NCBI GenBank assembly: GCA_030847615.1 | Contig: JAUMIR010000005.1 | Location: 169,784,596-169,848,595, forward strand | Source: Gambelia wislizenii | Taxonomy: Eukaryota; Chordata; Lepidosauria; Squamata; Crotaphytidae | Direction of reading: 5' to 3' | DNA length: 64,000 bases | Shown here: positions 1 through 13,200 of the stretch, piece after piece | Numbering within the stretch: position 1 is the stretch's first letter | Layout: the number at the start of each line of letters is the position of its first letter | Notes under the pieces: model-generated | What the model was told of the DNA's origin: nothing | The model's database searches: none | Seen by the model: the letters and a program-made list of their open reading frames with translations, nothing else | Program-made: the position numbers and the translations under genes

Positions 1-1080
1 AGGCCTTCGCGGGGCCTTGCTAGGACCCGCGGAGGTCTCCACAGCCCTCCCCCCCTCCCTCCCCAGGCCTTCGCGGGGCCTTGCTAGGACCCGCGGAGGT
101 CTCCACAGCCCTCCCTCCCCAGGCCTTCGCGGGGCCTTGCTAGGACCCGCGGAGGTCTCCCCGGCCCTCCCTCCCTCCCTCCCTCCCTCCCCAGGCCTTC
201 GCGGGGCCTTGCTAGGCCCCGCGGAGGTCTCCACAGCCCTCCCTCCCCAGGCCTTCGCGGGGCCTTGCTAGGCCCCGCGGAGGTCTCCCCGGCCCTCCCT
301 CCCTCCCTCCCCAGGCCTTCGCGGGGCCTTGCTAGGCCCCGCGGAGGTCTCCCCGGCCCTCCCTCCCTCCCTCCCTCCCCAGCCCTCCCTCCCTCCCCAG
401 GCCTTCGCGGGGCCTCCGGAGGGCCTCCGGGGGTCCCGTGAAGGCCTCCCCACCCCTCCCCAGGCCTTCGCGGGGCCTTGCTAGGCCCCGCAGAGGTCTC
501 CCCGGCCCTCCCTCCCTCCCTCCCTCCCCAGGCCTTCACGGGGCCTTGCTAGGCCCTGTGGAGGTCTCCCCAGCCCTCCCTCCCCAGGCCTTCGCGGGGC
601 CTTGCTAGGCCCCACGGAGGTCTCCCCGGCCCTCCCTCCCTCCCTCCCCAGGCCTTCGCGGGGCCTCCGGAGGGCCTCCGGGGGTCCCGTGAAGGCCTCC
701 CCACCCCTCCCCAGGCCTTCGCGGGGCCTTGCTAGGCCCCGCAGAGGTCTCCCCGGCCCTCCCTCCCTCCCTCCCTCCTCAGGCCTTCACGGGGCCTTGC
801 TAGGCCCCGTGGAGGTCTCCCCAGCCCTCCCTCCCCAGGCCTTCGCGGGGCCTTGCTAGGCCCCACGGAGGTCTCCCCGGCCCTCCCTCCCTCCCTCCCC
901 AGGCCTTCGCGGGGCCTCCGGAGGGCCTCCGGGGGTCCCGTGAAGGCCTCCCCACACCTCCCCAGGCCTTCGCAGCGCCTCCGGAGGGCCTCCGGGGGTC
1001 CCGCGAAGGTCTCCCCACCCCTCCCCAGGCCTTCGCGGGGCCTCCGGAGGGCCTCCGGGGGTCCCGCGAAGGCCTTCGCA
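1..1080. repeat. GC-rich minisatellite array with 251-bp higher-order period
   Basis: Tandem units of about 60 bp alternate between two types: one contains GGGGCCTTGCTAGGCCCCG, the other GGGGCCTCCGGAGGGCCTCC. Units are joined by CCCTCCCT runs. The second type recurs at 399, 650 and 901, an exact 251-bp higher-order spacing. Unit vocabulary matches, in inverted orientation, the interior of the MITE at 60039-60505, so this is probably the cargo of another copy of that family whose left end lies outside the window. No coding sense: the long reading frames here are products of the repeat. Confidence 0.85.
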
Positions 1081-1084
1081 CCGC

Positions 1085-2440
1085 TCCTCTTGGATCGCCT
1101 GAGAGGGTTAGGAATTGGAGGCACTGCCTTGCAGTAGTTCCGTTCCTCCCTCTTGGGCAGATCCCAGAGGGTGAGGCTCAGGGACAGTTGCTCTACCAGA
1201 CTAGAGCTTAACTGTGGCATTCCTCAGGGTGCCATTCTGTCCCCAATGCTATTTAACATGTATATGAAGCTGCTGGGAGAGATCATTCGGAGGCATGGAG
1301 TACAGTGTCATCAGTATGCTGATGACACCCAGATATATTTTTCCATGTCTCAGTCGTCAGCTTTGACTTCAGATGGCGTCTCTCCTCTCAATGATTGTCT
1401 TAAAGCAGTTATGGACTGGTTGAGGAAAAACAAATTGAGACTGAATCCAGACAAAACAGAGGTACTAACAGTTATGGGCCTGAACCAGGTCTGGGAATAC
1501 AACTTCCAATCCTGGATGGAACTACACTGTCTTCCAAGGATTGTGTTCGCAGGCTGGTGCTCCTGGACCCGCCACTCCAGATGTCTAATCAGGTACATGC
1601 GATGGTCAGGAGTGCCTGTTATCAACTTCGGCTGATACACCAGCTGCACCCCTTCCTGGAAATCAGAGACCTCGAAACTGTAGTACATGCACTGGTAACC
1701 TCCTGTCTCGATTTCTGTAATGCACTCTACATGGGGTAATGTAATGCACTCTACATTCCTTATGCTTGAATCAGAGACTTCAACTAGTTCAGAATATGGC
1801 AGCCAGGTTGATTTCTGGTGTTTCCAGAAGAGAGCACATAACACCTGTGCTAAAAGCTCTCCACTGGCTGCCTATTAGTTTCCGGGCACAGTACAAGGTG
1901 ATGGTTATGACCTTTAAAGCCCTACATGGCTTGGGTCCAACTTACCTCCGGGACCGCCTTCTCCCGTACGACCCTCCCCACGCACTTCGGTCCTCTGGGA
2001 GGAATCTGTTACAACCTATAAAAACAAGGCTGTCGGTGACCTCCCAGAGGGCTTTCTCTGTTGCCACTCCCATATTATGGAATGGCCTGCCTGACAAGAT
2101 CCGTCTTATTACCACTTTAGACAGCTTTAAAAAAGCTGTCAAGACAGATCTTGTCCAGCAGGCCTTTCCTGAATAACTATCCCAGCCCGAAGACTCGGCT
2201 GTCCTTTCCCTTTGAGCTGCCATTGGAATTATATATATATATATATATTTGTATGCTTTTAATCTTTTCTAATTTAATCTTTTTAAATTATTGTATGTTT
2301 TTAATCTTTTCTAATTTAATATTATTTTAAGGGGTGGGCGGGCTAGGGTATGGAGTTTTTATATTGTAAGCCGCCCCGATTGTGTTGCAGAGGGGCGGGA
2401 TAGAAATAAATTTTATTCTTTATTATTATTATTTATCTTA
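1085..2440 (+). mobile_element. L2/CR1-group LINE fragment (RT and C-terminal region)
   Basis: Decayed non-LTR retrotransposon. The first open stretch (1153-1635) has reverse-transcriptase motifs IPQGAILSPMLF and HQYADDTQIYF; a second frame (1766-2176) has the C-terminal block with KALHWLP and FKALHGLGPTYLRD followed by a PLWNGLP-like segment, typical of L2-type elements in lizards. The frames are separated by frameshifts and a small duplication near 1717-1756. The 3' end has an AT microsatellite (2231-2249), a GTAAGCCGCCC tail motif and ends in TTATT repeats. The 5' part of the RT is cut off at the junction with the GC-rich array near 1080. Confidence 0.8.
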
Positions 2441-2696
2441 ACTCATAATTATCCTTCAGATAATCCTTGCACTTTTCCAAGTCTTTTTCAAAATTCTTTG
2501 TCACCTTTTCTTGTACCCTATTAGTAAGAATGGCCATCTCTGAGAATCTCTCTATCTTAGATGTGAACCATTTTCAATGCCTCACTGTCTGCACTGCTTA
2601 AGGGTGGCCGGACTTCAATCTGGAGAGGGCTCAGATACCTTTGTTGTGTTGAAGAGGGGATTTTTCAACCATTGTTGCTTGGCTATCACATAAGCA

Positions 2697-3830
2697 GGGG
2701 GGAGTCCACAGGACACAAATAAGACACTTTGAAACTGGATTATTTGCATAGTACCTTCCTACAGAATCCTGGGGTTTGTAGTTTTACAAGGTCTTTAGCC
2801 TTCTTTGACAAAGAGTGCTGGTGCCTCACCAAACTACAAATCCCAGGATTCCATAGGAAGGGGCCATGGCAAACAATCCAGTTTCAAACTAGAGATTATT
2901 TCTCTAGTGTGGATGCCCACCCCCCAGGTCACCAGCTGCAGCTGCTAAAATCCCCTCTTGTACTCAGTCACTGAAGGTACCGGGAACCATGTGCAGTTTT
3001 CAACTTTAGTAACTCCAGAATGCTAGAAATGTGTGGAATACAGGGGGAATCCACAGGACACAAACAATCCAGTTTGAAACTGGATTATTTGCCATGGTTC
3101 CACCCTATGGAACCCTGGGGTTTGTAGTTTTACAAGGTCTTGAGCCTTCTCTGCCAAAGAATATGGGTGCCTCACCAGACTACAAATCGCAGGATTCCAT
3201 AGGAAGGAGCCATGGCAAACAATCCAGTTTCAAACTGGATTATTTCTCTAGCGCAAATGCCCACCAGGTCACCAGCCGCAACTACTGAAATCCCTTCTTG
3301 TACTCAGTTACTGAAGGTACTGGGAACCATGTGCAGTTTTCAACTGTAGTAACACCAGAATGCTAGAAATGTGTGGAATGCAGGGGAATCCACACCACAC
3401 AACTAATCCAGTCTGAAACTGGATTATTTGCCATGGCTCCATCCTATGGAATCCTGGGGTTTGTAGTTTTACAAGGTTTTGAGCCTTCTCTGCCAAAGAG
3501 TGCAGGTGCCTCACCAAACTACAAATTCCAGGATTCCATAGGAGCTATGGCAAATATAGTTGTCCCTTCACGTTCGATGGGGTTTGGTTCCAGGAACCCC
3601 CATGGATACTAAAATCCGTGAATACTCAAGCCCTATTATATGCAATGGCATAGCAAAATGGCGTCCCTTATATAAGATGGCAAAATCAAGGTTTGCTTTT
3701 TGGATTATTATATATTTTTTAAGAATATTTTCAAGCCGTGAATACTTAAATCCGTGAATGCCAAGTCCGTGAATATGGAGGAACAATTGTAATCCAGTTT
3801 CAACCTGGATTATTTCTTTAGTGTGGATGT
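2697..3830. repeat. Three tandem 340-bp units, each with a hairpin MITE
   Basis: Each unit holds an imperfect palindrome whose arms contain AATCCAGTTTCAAACTGG and GGTTTGTAGTTTTACAAGG, followed by a spacer with GGTCACCAG and TGCTAGAAATGTGTGG. Landmarks repeat exactly 340 bp apart (spacer start 2927 and 3267; TGCTAGAAAT at 3021 and 3361). The third unit is interrupted by the TA-MITE at 3557-3789. The arms resemble hairpin hAT-type MITEs common in lizards. The tandem arrangement suggests duplication after insertion. Confidence 0.8.
3557..3789. mobile_element. TA-MITE (CAGTTGTCCC family), nested
   Basis: Terminal inverted repeats (TAGTTGTCCCTTC at the left, GAGGAACAATTG at the right) flanked by TA on both sides (3555-3556, 3790-3791). 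It splits the third hairpin unit, whose intact sisters read directly across the site, so this is a clear nested insertion. The TA duplication suggests Tc1/mariner-type mobilisation (inference). Confidence 0.85.
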
Positions 3831-3987
3831 TCCCCCACACCCATGTTCATGGTGCTTCAGTTGCAACTCCGGCTTCTTTCGGGGCTCCCTTCGACGTGCA
3901 CGACGCCTCGGCTCGGCTCGCCACAAGGCCGTCGTCCCCAACAACCTGTTTCTCTCCCAAACTCCCCATTTCCCTCCATCTTTTTCG

Positions 3988-3995
3988 CAACGGCC
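3988..3995 (+). promoter_or_regulatory. MYB-type site CAACGGCC
   Basis: Matches the MYB consensus YAACGG, 216 bp upstream of the start codon inside the CpG island. A-MYB (MYBL1) is known to drive MOV10L1 and other piRNA genes in mouse and chicken testis; assignment here is inference. Confidence 0.5.
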
Positions 3996-4090
3996 GGTAG
4001 GAGAAGCTGAGGGCTGAGAGGAGGGGCGGCGGCCCGCTACTTATAGAAGCCACCCGGGCGAGCGGCGGGCCCAGGCGGGTGTTTGGGCGA

Positions 4091-4098
4091 GGCCGTTG
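4091..4098 (-). promoter_or_regulatory. MYB-type site, inverted copy of CAACGGCC
   Basis: Exact reverse complement (GGCCGTTG) of the site at 3988-3995, 113 bp upstream of the start codon. Two identical 8-mers in opposite orientation in one short CpG island are unlikely to be random, but binding is not shown. Confidence 0.5.
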
Positions 4099-4210
4099 AG
4101 AGGCTTGGGAAGACTTTCCCGCCTGGCGGCCTGTGCTTGAGGGACGACGACGACGACGACGATTTCGGGCCTCCTGACTGACGAACCCCCCGTCCCGGAG
4201 CCCCGTCAAA

Positions 4211-4292
4211 ATGCTCCAGCTCTTAGCGAAGGGCTTCTCTTTCTTTTGGCGAAAGGCTGAGGAGGAAAGCGCAGAGCCTTGGGAAGCCAGAG
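4211..4292 (+). CDS. MOV10L1: MOV10L1 exon 1 (start codon)
   Basis: Residues 1-27. The ATG has A at -3 and opens a peptide ([19 protein letters not shown]) that matches the family N-terminus, which has a hydrophobic start and an FFWR core. Ends in phase 1 at an AG|GTAGAAG donor; the split codon is completed correctly by exon 2. Confidence 0.9.
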
Positions 4293-7200
4293 GTAGAAGA
4301 AGCCCACCGCCCTTCACTTTCCCGCTCCATTTGGTTTTGCCTGTGGGGCTTATTTTGGGGTCGGGTGGGGGTTAGACGTGGTGTGTGTTTGGACCGTGAG
4401 GCTTTTATTTTGGCTCCATGAGAACCCAGTGTCAGGAATGGACTTTGCAGTCCTGTGGATCTTTTCTCTGAAGGACAATCCACTTTGAAACTGGATTACA
4501 GTTGTCCCCCTGTATACACGGATTTGGTATCCACGGATTTAAGTATTCACGGCTTGAAAATATTCTTTAAAAAAAGCAATAATCCAAGAAAGCAAACCTC
4601 GATATTGCCATATTATATAAGGGACGACATTTTGCCATTCCATTGCATATAATGGGACTTGAGTATTCACGGGTTTTGGTATCCACGAATTTAAGTAATC
4701 ACGGCTTGAAAATATTCTTTAAAAAAAGTAATAATCCAAAAAGCAAACCGTGATTTTGCCATACTATATCAGGGACACCATTTTGCCATGCCATTGCATA
4801 TAATGGGACTTGAGTATTCACGGGTTTTGGTATCCACGGGGGTCCTGGAACCAAACCCCAGCGAATATGAAGGGACAACTGTATTTGCCACAGCTCCTTC
4901 CTATGGAGTCCTGGGATTTGTAGTTTGGTGAGGCACCAGCACTCTTTTGGCAGAGGAGTTCTCAAGACCTTGTAAAACTATATCTCTCTCAAGGTTCTTT
5001 AGGAAAGTAAATTATTCCAGTTTCAAAGTGGATTATTTGTGTAGTGTGGATGTGCCGTTCTGTGAGGTTTATTTATAGGGAAATGCAACCCCCTACTGGT
5101 TTTCTCACCAACTTGTGCTTCCTACTTTATTTGTGCCATAAATCCGTTTCTCCAGATTATCCCTTGAAACTCATTGACCTGGCAGTGGTTACATTGAAAG
5201 GCAGCAGGTAATAAACAGAACATTTGAAAAAGGGATGGATTTAGAGGCCCCAAGACTCTTTATGTATGTACTGTAGTTATAGTGTAGGCTTGTTTTAAGG
5301 GGTTGTTGGGATTTTCTTTTGTTTTTTGAGAGATAACATCCACATGTTACATTTCATTTACTTAAAACAACCCCTTTCACAGTTTTGCATCCAGATGAAG
5401 TAGTCAAAGCAGCTTAAAAATAAACATAAAAATTAATAAATCTGAATATGACACCCGAACAACTTACAAGTGATCTATAAATTGCAAAGAAGTATAATTG
5501 AAATACAGTATATAGTCCCAGTTTAAAAACAAAACACCAGTGTCCATGTTCTATAAGTTGGATGTTTTCCCCATTTTTAATAAATATATTATTAGCCTAA
5601 ATCCATAACAAAAAACAAACATACAAACACAAAAATGAATTATAACACAAATTTATCAAATATACACACCAAATAAGACATATCTACAGAACATCATAAC
5701 AAACATATTAAAATAATTACAAACAAATCAGATAGTTTTTCCCTTCATTTTTGATTCGCTATTGCATGTTAGAGGTTTTACAGCAAGCAAGAAACAGCAT
5801 TTCCAGCTGCTTCGTATTATTTAGTATTGCCTTAGAAGCACTGGTGGACTGAGATATGATAAGTGTCTTTAAAAATTAGAAATATTTTGCCCATCTATTC
5901 TTTCCAGTTTATATTTGTGTGTATTCTAGTTGCTTCTATTCTAAAAGCAGTTAAAAAGTAATTACAGTTTTATGATGCGTTTTTGGATGTGACTCTATTA
6001 TACAAAAAAAAGCAAAAACAGGGGATTGGAAGAAATATTCTTTGTATCATTATTGATACCATCACTTGCCAAAAATTCTTGATTTAAATACACTACTACA
6101 ATATAGGCTTATGATCAACCTTCCAAAATTGAGATCTCCAGCAATTGCCAAGCAACATTCTATAGCACTGTACACAGAGGCCCTATTCGTTTGAGTTCTT
6201 AAGAAGGCCAGCTACTTTATGGAACACCATTCTTAAAAATGGTACGATCTGCTTAAGCCAGCAAAAAAGCAGATCGGACCCCTCTGACCACAAGAGCATG
6301 CGGGCCTCACTCTTCTGAAGCCAGGAAGGAGTTTCAAGGTTGGTCAGGTGCAGGGAGTCTTGCTGACCTGCTGCTAACTGGCTTGCTGGCTAAAGTGGGA
6401 TATAGGCAGCAGTGACGGTCTGGGTTCCATCCTGTTTTGTGCTGGTGACAGGAGGAATGGGCCAGATCTGTGGGCAGAATATGCTGGCAGTAAACTGGCA
6501 TATTCTGGTTTGTGTAGATGAGCTCTGAGATTGTTGTGGGTTTAAGACTTAATACTGTTTCCTTTTTAAAACAACAGTAGGACAGGTTTTCCCATTCATT
6601 TTTGCTCTTATGCAGATAATGGGTGATTTTTAGACTGATTTTCTTCTTTCTCTTTTTAAGAAACATGAACTGTTCAGAGTAATATATGATGCTTGCTGTA
6701 TACAATTGTTTGCTGATGGGGGAAAGCAACTTCTTTGTATTGAAGAGCACGTTATTTGTGATAAAGTCCCCAGTATTTGTGTGTGGGGGGGGCAATGTAC
6801 ATACTTGTATGCTCTTCACATAGTTTGTGCCACTGCGGCTGAATTGATTGTGCTTGTGAGAAAATGGTACATATAGGTATGCAGTTCCCTTTGACTTTAT
6901 GATATCTTACTGTATTACAACCTGGAATCGAGATGGATTTAATTTGCTTTGTTACCACTTTGATTATGGACTTTATCACACTAGCCTGTTATAGTGCTAT
7001 TATTCCACTTTAACTGCTCTGGCTGCCTCCTGTGGAATTCTGGGGTTTGTAGTTTAGTGAGGCTTAAGAGCTCTCTGGCTGAGAGTTCTAAATGTCCCTC
7101 CCTGAACTCCAAATCCCAGTGGAATAGTAGCACTATAACAGTGTAGTGTGATAATCTCTGTACACACAATCTCAATACTGTCAAGTGCCAAAAAAATTAT

Positions 7201-10200
7201 TGTGGCATTTGTGGCTTGCAAAAGTGTTCACACACATATGGTGAATATTTGCTAGTAATATCTTTGGCTGCAATTATACCAATTATCATTGATAAGTTTC
7301 TATCAGCTTTGCACATCTGAATCCTTAATTCTAGGCAAGATTGCTACAGCTGTCATTTTGGATAAGGACTGTTGCTGAACAGCCACTTTCAAGTCTTGCC
7401 ACAGATTCTTAGATGGATTGAGGTTTAGGTTTTGAAGCCAAGATGATTAAACGAGGCTGTTGTAATTTGGACATGTCATGAGATGGCATGTTGTCATATG
7501 CTTTCAAGTCATTTCCAACTTACGACAACCCTATCACAAGATTTTCTTCACAAGGTTTGTTCAGAGGGAGTTTGCCTTTGCCTACCTCTGAGGCTGAGAG
7601 ACTTGCCCGAGGTGGGTTCCGTGACTGAGCGGGGAGTTGAACCCTGGTCTCCAGAATCATAGTCCAATGCTCAAACCACTACACCATGCTGGTTCTTGAG
7701 ACGACATGACCCACTCAAAAAGATAGCAATGCTTGGGAAAGTGGAAAGTAATAGAAGAGAAAAACCATGTCGTAGTGGATTGATTCAATCAAGGGAGCCC
7801 AGCCCTGAGTTTGTAACTTGATGACTGAGGCTCTTGGAAGTTTATCATTCATAGAGTCAACAAAAGTTGAAGTTGACTTGATGACAAATAAAAACAACAG
7901 TCTGAGATCATGGGGCAGTGGAATTTCTGGATGGACTCCATTCAAGTTCTTGTGTGATTATTGGAGATAGTGAGTTGTGTTAGAGCTTAATTAGCCATGT
8001 CAGAGAAAAGAGCATGAGTACTTATGCAACCAACAAATGCCAGTTTGTTTTTCTTTACTTAACTTTTGAATCACAATTTAAAAAATTGCACCTTCATAGT
8101 GTTGAGTATCTTATGTACCAAATGCTAATAGTGTTAATTAAATCCATTTCAGTTCTAGTTTTTCACAAAAATGTGGAAAAAATAAAAAGGGAGTGAATAC
8201 CAAAACATATTTAAAACAAAATAAAATGCAACACATTTTCTAGGAAATCTGGAATTAATATGTTTTAGGCTTGGTTCTTGTGGGCTTCTGAGAATACTTT
8301 CTAAGAACTATTTTGACATCTTAGTTTTCAACATTTTGTGGATATGATTGCTGCTTATTGTGTAATTACGCTCACATGTTTGTATGACATATTTGTCAAA
8401 TGATGTTTACTTCTAGCTGTTAGCAATCAGATTTCTAAGAACTACAGTTCTGTGAATTTTACTACATAGGCACAACACCGGTATACTGACATTCAAGTGA
8501 CTTCTTGAACAAGAGGGTATAAAAATACTACTTATTTGAAAGCAAAGCCTAATTGTTAGTAAACCAATACAGCTTAGGAACATATTAGTTTTTTCAAGTG
8601 GTTTACAGAGAATTGGCTTCAGTGTCTGTCAGCACATGTTGATTGTGACATATTTCTTAGTTGTGGCCTTATATATATTATCTAGCACCTCTTACCCAAT
8701 GAGATTAAGAACGGTATCCTAAACTTCCATACCTCTTTTCTTGTTCTTGAAGGATGTGTAAAGTGAATCCCTACAGTTCAAGATACATAATGGCTGCATA
8801 GTACTAGGTGAAAGTTTTCCTCCTTTATCTCCCTCTTATTATTGGACTGCTAAGCTGTTGAAGTGAGAGGCTAGAGGATAAGTCCTAAATTAATAATGCA
8901 ACTTGTACAACTTACTTCCTGAGGCATTGTTTGTAGACGTATCCTGCTGACTGGTGGAATGATTTGAGTAGCTCATATTTCCATGTAATGTATTCATGAT
9001 TTAGATTTCATGTACTGAATGCTTTATAAACAGTGCTTCATTCCTCTCTACCGCCTGTAAGATTAAAATCAGGGTTACCATTTAAAAATGGACTCCAGAG
9101 ACATGGTTTGGTGTCAGTCTAGTATGCAGGAGGGCAAAATGCAGCTGTCCAGAAGTTTTCAGTCTGCAGCTCCTAGCATCCCTCACCATTAGCTATGCTG
9201 GATAGGAGTTGCACTCAAACATCTGATAGACCATACTTTGCCTGCCCCAGTCTAAGATTCAGTGGTTCTCTAAACTGTTGCTCCTGAAGTTTTGGACTTT
9301 ACTCCCCTGACTCCCTAATAATTGGCCAAACTCTCAGGCTTTTCAGAGCAGAAACCCCACATAACTGGAAGACCAGTGTTTAAGAGCCACTGATCAGGTG
9401 GACTTTACTGCCACATTTTTTGGTATCAAGGAGTATGTGGGTCAGCCAGAAAAACATTCAAGACTGCCAAGGCCCAGAACTAGGTCCCTATCTACCTTGT
9501 TAGGTTCTCACATATGCATTATTCTTGCCAAGTACATACTGGGGGTCCCTCTGTATCTGGGGGATTGGTTCCAACCCCACCCCCACCCCGCCTGATAGCC
9601 AAAAATGTGGGTGGATGAATTCCATATTAATCAATGGGCACTGCTATTTTAGTTGTGGGCTCTGCCATTTTAGGCATGCAGAGCTACCATTTTAGGTATG
9701 GCACTGCAATTTTAAGTATGCAGTGGCCCCATTGTGGGTGTGAGGTGGCACCATTTTAGGTATGCAGTGACAATCTGTGGATGCTCAAATCTGCAATATT
9801 GAACCCCTGGATAAGGAGGGCCCACTGTACATAAGTTTTCTTTGAGCCATGAACATCTCCCCTTCTGATAGTAGCCAAGAGGGGAGAATCTCTTATCTCT
9901 GGTTCTTCATCAGAGATAAAAGATTATTCCTGCTTCCCCAGACCATTGTTACATTTAAGTTTGCAAAAAGCCTCAGTCAGCACCATTGGAGACATTTTAA
10001 AAGCCTATTTGGAGTACAGAGAGGGCAAATTTGTGTGTTTGGGGAGTGCTGCTGGAGATGGAAGTGCTGGCTCTGCTCTCTGTAGTACTGTGACATCCCT
10101 TGAAAATACTGTTATCAGCCTTTTCAAAACCTGCCATTTGTGCCAAAACAGGCCTTTTAAAAAGCCTGATTACCTTGCATAAGGGGGATTTTCAGAGGAG

Positions 10201-13200
10201 TCACTCCTTGAAGAGACAGAGTAACACTCCCGTTGCTGTAGCTCCCCCACAAAAAAGTACCACGTGCCCCCAGTCGCAGTCCAGTGTCACTGCAATAAAG
10301 CTTTAAAATGGAGACTAATTTCAGTGTGAGGGACATTCTAGATAAGAGAATGTGTGGATATTGTCTGGAGTAGGAGTAACTGTACCTACTGGCTGGCATG
10401 CAGTCTCCAACATCCTTGTCTTGAACTATTTCGTCTGTTGCCCATCCTTGTCTGTGAATTACTTCTGTGTGCTATGCTTTGCCCTATTCTAAGGAAGTGT
10501 GAAGAGTTATCCAGGGCTCTTGTTTCTTTATATCAGGTGTGGCTCTCCAGATGTTTCTGGACTGCTTCTCCCATAATTGCTCACCATTGACTATCCTGGA
10601 TTGGGCAAGTGGGAAATACAGGCCAAAAAACACTGGTTTGCCATCCCTCATAATTTGTATTAAATCTTTGTTTCTTTCAAGGGAAGTTGCATACAGTATA
10701 TGGCTTTGCTTTTCCTGTTTGTTGTTCTTGACTTCACCCCATTGTAGTTGCATGTTAATATTCTGAAGAGCTGTAAGATTCTTATGGGTTACAAATTAGA
10801 AAGGAAATGAGTTTTGCTATACTGAAAGATTGATTTAATACTGTATGTTCATTTTGAACTTTTCCTGAAAGTGTGATGGAATTAGGGTTGTGGTCATATA
10901 AAAGTGGTGGTCCCAGTATGGAGAAGGATACTACATTCTACACTGAACTGTAATACAGTTGTCCCTCTGTATCCATGGATTTGATATCCACTGAATTAAA
11001 TATTCACAGCTTGAAAATATTCTTTAAAAAATAATAATCCAAAAAGCAAACCTTGATTTTGCCATATTATATAAGGGACACCATTTTGCTATGCCATTGC
11101 ATATAATGGGACTTGAGTATTCACGGATTTTGGTATCCACTGGGAATCCTGGAACCAAACCCCAGCGAATATGAAGGGACAACTGTATAGAGAAATGCCA
11201 GGATCTGCATAAGACTAGAAGTATGGGGAAAGCATGCTGAGAACAGAGAAAGATGTAGATTTATCTTGACAGTTCACAAAATAGATGAGGTTAAAGTGAA
11301 GAACATTCTTGGGGAGAGCTGTAGCACTGTTGTGGCTCTCCACAGGCTATTCTTATCCTGAAACCGGTTGTTATATCTGATAGACTCTTAATGAAGTACT
11401 ATTGCTTAATAAACCCAGCATGACTCCTGGCCTTCTGCCAAGCATTTGCTCGAGGTAAGTTATTTAATTTTGACTGCTTTAAAACTGTGATCATAAGAGG
11501 GAAGTAGGGGAAATGTGAATGACTGTAACTTTTCTCCTGCTAACCATCTTCACTAGTAAGAAACTTTTTCAGATGTTGGAGGTAGTTTTCTGCTTTATTC
11601 TATAACTAAGTACTATACATCCAGAAGACCACGAAGACTTTCTTTCTAATACACTTGCAGATCTTGAAGGGAGTACAAGAAAGTTTTGTATTGGCTTAAA
11701 TACGTTTACCTCTTTTTTTAAAAGATGCCAGACCAATAAAAACTGTACACGGCGTAGTGACAAGATTTTGCCTGGACTATGGAATGATAGATGATTCAGT
11801 TTTTTTCACCAATGATGTTGTGGTGAGCAGTGTGCCACTGCAAGTTGGACAGAGGGTTGTTGCTCTTGTCGAAGAAGATAAAATATCTAATGGTTTAAAG
11901 GCAATCAAGGTGAGTTTAAAATTACTGTGGAAGCTAATAAAGTTTTTTTTGTAAACCATGTATAAAATCAAAATCTGTTTACCCATTTGGTCATATATTA
12001 AAAGTGTCCTTTCAGCATATCTTGCCTATACAGTTATTATGTACCAAAACAAATACTAAGGTTCTTGGGTGTGCTTCTATTACCTCATTATGGAGAGGAA
12101 GTGTCATCTGACTCAGATTCTACATATTGTTTGAGTGTGAGTCAGATGGAATAGAAAGTTTCCATTCTTTTTTTTTTTTGAGGCATTTGGAATGACAGCA
12201 CTATGTTCAAGTAAAGTGATATAATAAGATCAGATAAGAATTTTTTTCTTGACAGGGAGGAAGCAGTTAAAATGAGCCCTGGTTAGTACTTGGATGGGGG
12301 ACAACCAATGAATACCAGGTGCAGTTGGTGATATTTCAGAGGAAGGAACTGGCAAAACCACCTCTGAGTATTCCTTGCTTAAGAAAACCCTATGAAATTC
12401 ATGGGGGGGGGGCTTGTCTACACATGGTGACAAAAGTCCAAAGAGAGTCCTGCCCCTTGTAGCCCTGCACAGAATTTATTTGCCACAGGGATGTCGGGTA
12501 TTTGTCTTCACTGTCCCTGCGGATTTTCATCTGCTACTGCTGCTGCTCAGGAAGCAAATTCCCAGTCAAAGGGAGATTTTCTCTCTCCCCTAGCTCAGCA
12601 GTGCTGCCTCCTCTCGCTTGTCCATTGCAGGAACAGGCACTTAAAGCAAGCAAGCAGGGAGCAGGTAGAGCAGCACTGCTGAGCCAGGTATAGTAAGAAA
12701 ACCTCTCCCTTTAGCTGGGAACTTGCCTTCTGAGCTTTAAAATGGTTGTGGCAGCGGTGGTGGACAAAAATGCGGAGAAAACCCTAAATCCTAAAAATTC
12801 TGCATCAAGGTAAAATGCCCCAAATCCGGGCCATGTGTCATGTGGCCTGATCACTACAGATTTGGGGGAGAATTCGGGGGTTTTAAAAGTGTAGCCAAGC
12901 CCCAGGTCACCATAAGTTGACAAGCAACTTTAAGGCATGTACACATCTGCACACAAAGATAAAAGAAGCCTGGTTATATTTATTAAGTAAACCATATAGT
13001 CATTGCTTAGATGTCTGTTCTGGTATGTTTGATGCAGAAACTTTTATGCTCAGTATTCTGCAGAATCAACATCTTCCATAGAAATGCTGAAAACACTTAT
13101 GTGCTTATTGTTATGGGTGTTTAATTTCTTTGCAGTTCATTCTAGGTCTCATGGAAATGAACAACATAAAGAGGCTACAAGTAAGATCATGGGCAGAATT

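Larger units (their letters stand above)
3850..4330 (+). promoter_or_regulatory. CpG island and probable MOV10L1 promoter
   Basis: CpG dinucleotides are dense here and sparse in the flanks. The island surrounds the start codon at 4211. It contains a short GAC repeat (4143-4162) and a pair of MYB-like sites. No convincing TATA box is placed well for a start site; a TATAG at about 4041 is noted only. The transcription start is not determinable from sequence. Confidence 0.75.

Noticed and set aside
84..539. Long open frames on both strands in the GC-rich array
   Set aside because: Low-complexity Pro/Gly/Arg peptides generated by the 60-bp repeats; no start context and no homology.
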